From Seonamhaeicola sp. S2-3 (GTDB lineage: Bacteria > Bacteroidota > Bacteroidia > Flavobacteriales > Flavobacteriaceae), in the NCBI RefSeq assembly GCF_001971785.1, contig NZ_CP019389.1, positions 197,001-261,000 on the forward strand: a stretch of 64,000 bases of DNA, given 5' to 3'. The number at the start of each line of letters is the position of its first letter. The first letter of the stretch is position 1. Below the pieces are notes generated by a model. That model saw nothing but the letters and a program-made list of their open reading frames with translations, ran no database searches and was not told the DNA's origin. Below are positions 63,192 through 64,000 of this stretch, piece after piece. Made by a program: the position numbers and the translations under genes.

Positions 63192-64000
63192 CTAAAGCCC
63201 CTCAATATGCTTTGAGTATCCTCGCCATTTTTCAATACACTGTTGCATATCGTCTGGAATTTCTGAAGTAAATTGCATAAACTCACCTGTTTTGGGATGC
63301 ACAAAACCTAGTGTTTTTGCATGTAACGCTTGTCTTGGCAGTATTTTAAAACAGTTATCTACAAACTGTTTGTATTTGGTAAAGGTGGTACCCTTTAATA
63401 TTTTTTCGCCACCATAGCGTTCATCGTTAAACAGCGTGTGCCCAATATGTTTCATGTGTACGCGTATTTGATGGGTACGCCCTGTTTCTAACTTACAAGA
63501 CACCAAGGTAACATAGCCCAAACGCTCTAAAACTTTGTAATGGGTAACCGCTGGTTTACCTTTTTCGGCATCATCACCAAGAAATACCGTGTTCTGTAAT
63601 CGGTTCTTTGGGTGTCTCCCAATATTGCCTTCTACGGTACCTTCATCTGCTTCTACATTTCCCCAAACTAACGCTACGTATTCGCGCTCGCTAGTTTTTT
63701 CAGCAAACTGTAAAGATAAATGAGTCATGGCTTCTTCGGTTTTCGCAACAACTAAAAGTCCGCTAGTATCTTTATCAATTCTATGTACCAATCCGGGACG
63801 TTCACTAGAATTGTTTGGTAAGTTATCAAACCTATAAATTAAAGCGTTTATTAAGGTGCCAGAATAATTTCCGTGACCGGGATGCACCACCATACCTGCT
63901 GGTTTATTAACTACAAGCAACTCATTATCTTCATAAACAATATCTAACGGAATATCTTCTCCTACCAATAAATTTTCGTAAGTAGGGTGTGTAAAAAGAA
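63192..64000 (-). CDS. RluA/RluD-type rRNA pseudouridine synthase, N-terminus beyond the edge
   Basis: The visible 269 or so codons hold the catalytic domain: IVYEDNELLVVNKPAGMVVHPG (core VVNKPAGMVVHPG), the catalytic aspartate in HRIDKDTSGLLVV, CKLETGRTHQIRVHM and RQALHAKTLGFVHP. The frame continues through LFTHPTYENLLVGED past the right edge, where the S4 RNA-binding domain of RluD is expected. It probably modifies helix 69 of 23S rRNA if it is RluD, but RluC-like members look alike. Confidence 0.88.
   Translation of the reverse strand, partial: LFTHPTYENLLVGEDIPLDIVYEDNELLVVNKPAGMVVHPGHGNYSGTLINALIYRFDNLPNNSSERPGLVHRIDKDTSGLLVVAKTEEAMTHLSLQFAEKTSEREYVALVWGNVEADEGTVEGNIGRHPKNRLQNTVFLGDDAEKGKPAVTHYKVLERLGYVTLVSCKLETGRTHQIRVHMKHIGHTLFNDERYGGEKILKGTTFTKYKQFVDNCFKILPRQALHAKTLGFVHPKTGEFMQFTSEIPDDMQQCIEKWRGYSKHIEGL

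Noticed and set aside
1-64000. CRISPR arrays, rRNA genes and prophage blocks
   Set aside because: No regularly spaced repeats, no rRNA sequence and no phage structural genes were seen when reading both strands.

Overview
The window looks like chromosomal DNA of a member of the Flavobacteriaceae (Bacteroidota). It is AT-rich, most starts lack a Shine-Dalgarno sequence, and several upstream regions carry the Bacteroidota promoter motif TAnnTTTG. The gene content fits: a fused GldF-GldG gliding protein, BshB1 of bacillithiol synthesis, CcsBA-type cytochrome c maturation, LytTR regulators, ribosomal protein THX and flavobacterial-type DnaJ. No plasmid, prophage or CRISPR signature was seen. Most genes are housekeeping or ordinary flavobacterial genes; the accessory parts are a restriction-modification operon, one insertion sequence, one decayed gene and an orphan HEPN-like gene.

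Layout. 1-8.0 kb: the edge of a TPR regulator, a DinB protein, an MFS exporter, an FAH-family hydrolase, and an acetate module (small subunit, ActP-like symporter, acetyl-CoA synthetase). 8.0-15.1 kb: a respiratory ammonification locus, nrfH-nrfA-ccsBA, followed by an unrecognised polytopic histidine-rich membrane protein; an inverted repeat sits just upstream of a good promoter. 15.2-23.6 kb: alpha carbonic anhydrase, HAD phosphatase, purC, a structured intergenic element, phoH, a SAM hydrolase-like protein, an ABM-like protein, the gldF-gldG fusion and dnaN. 23.6-26.3 kb: an inserted HaeIII-family restriction-modification operon with its own controller gene and overlapping promoter-operator. 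26.5-30.9 kb: Usp, DUF3108, a small acidic membrane protein and two tandem M28 lipoprotein peptidases. 30.9-32.4 kb: a complete insertion sequence with terminal inverted repeats and an 8-bp target duplication that starts on the last base of a peptidase stop codon.

32.4-44.8 kb: tRNA-His, bshB1, an SLC13 carrier, ATP-type PEP carboxykinase, DUF2490, rlmF, a HAD mutase-like protein, a MotA/ExbB-like protein, a LytS/LytTR pair, sucC and lysA. 45.0-51.2 kb: a LytTR regulator with a TPR HisKA_2 kinase, an SDR epimerase, an NTF2-like protein and a DUF1624 membrane protein. 51.2-64 kb: a DinB-like protein with ppk2, a pseudogene with four lesions, an operon of ABC transporter, MscS and a sigma-54 activator lacking its HTH, then grpE-dnaJ, a YceI lipoprotein, THX, a TPR protein, yaaA, the HEPN-like gene and the edge of a RluA-type pseudouridine synthase.

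Working together: acs, actP, pckA, sucC and the SLC13 carrier fit a life on acetate and C4 acids with gluconeogenesis. nrfHA supplies nitrite-dependent respiration, with ccsBA providing the heme attachment that its nine c-type hemes need. The most distinctive observations are the C-M-R operon with three half-sites over its promoter, the gldFG fusion, the IS whose two reading frames can only be joined by a shift inside about a dozen bases, the pseudogene with compensating homopolymer indels, and the unassigned membrane protein next to nrf.
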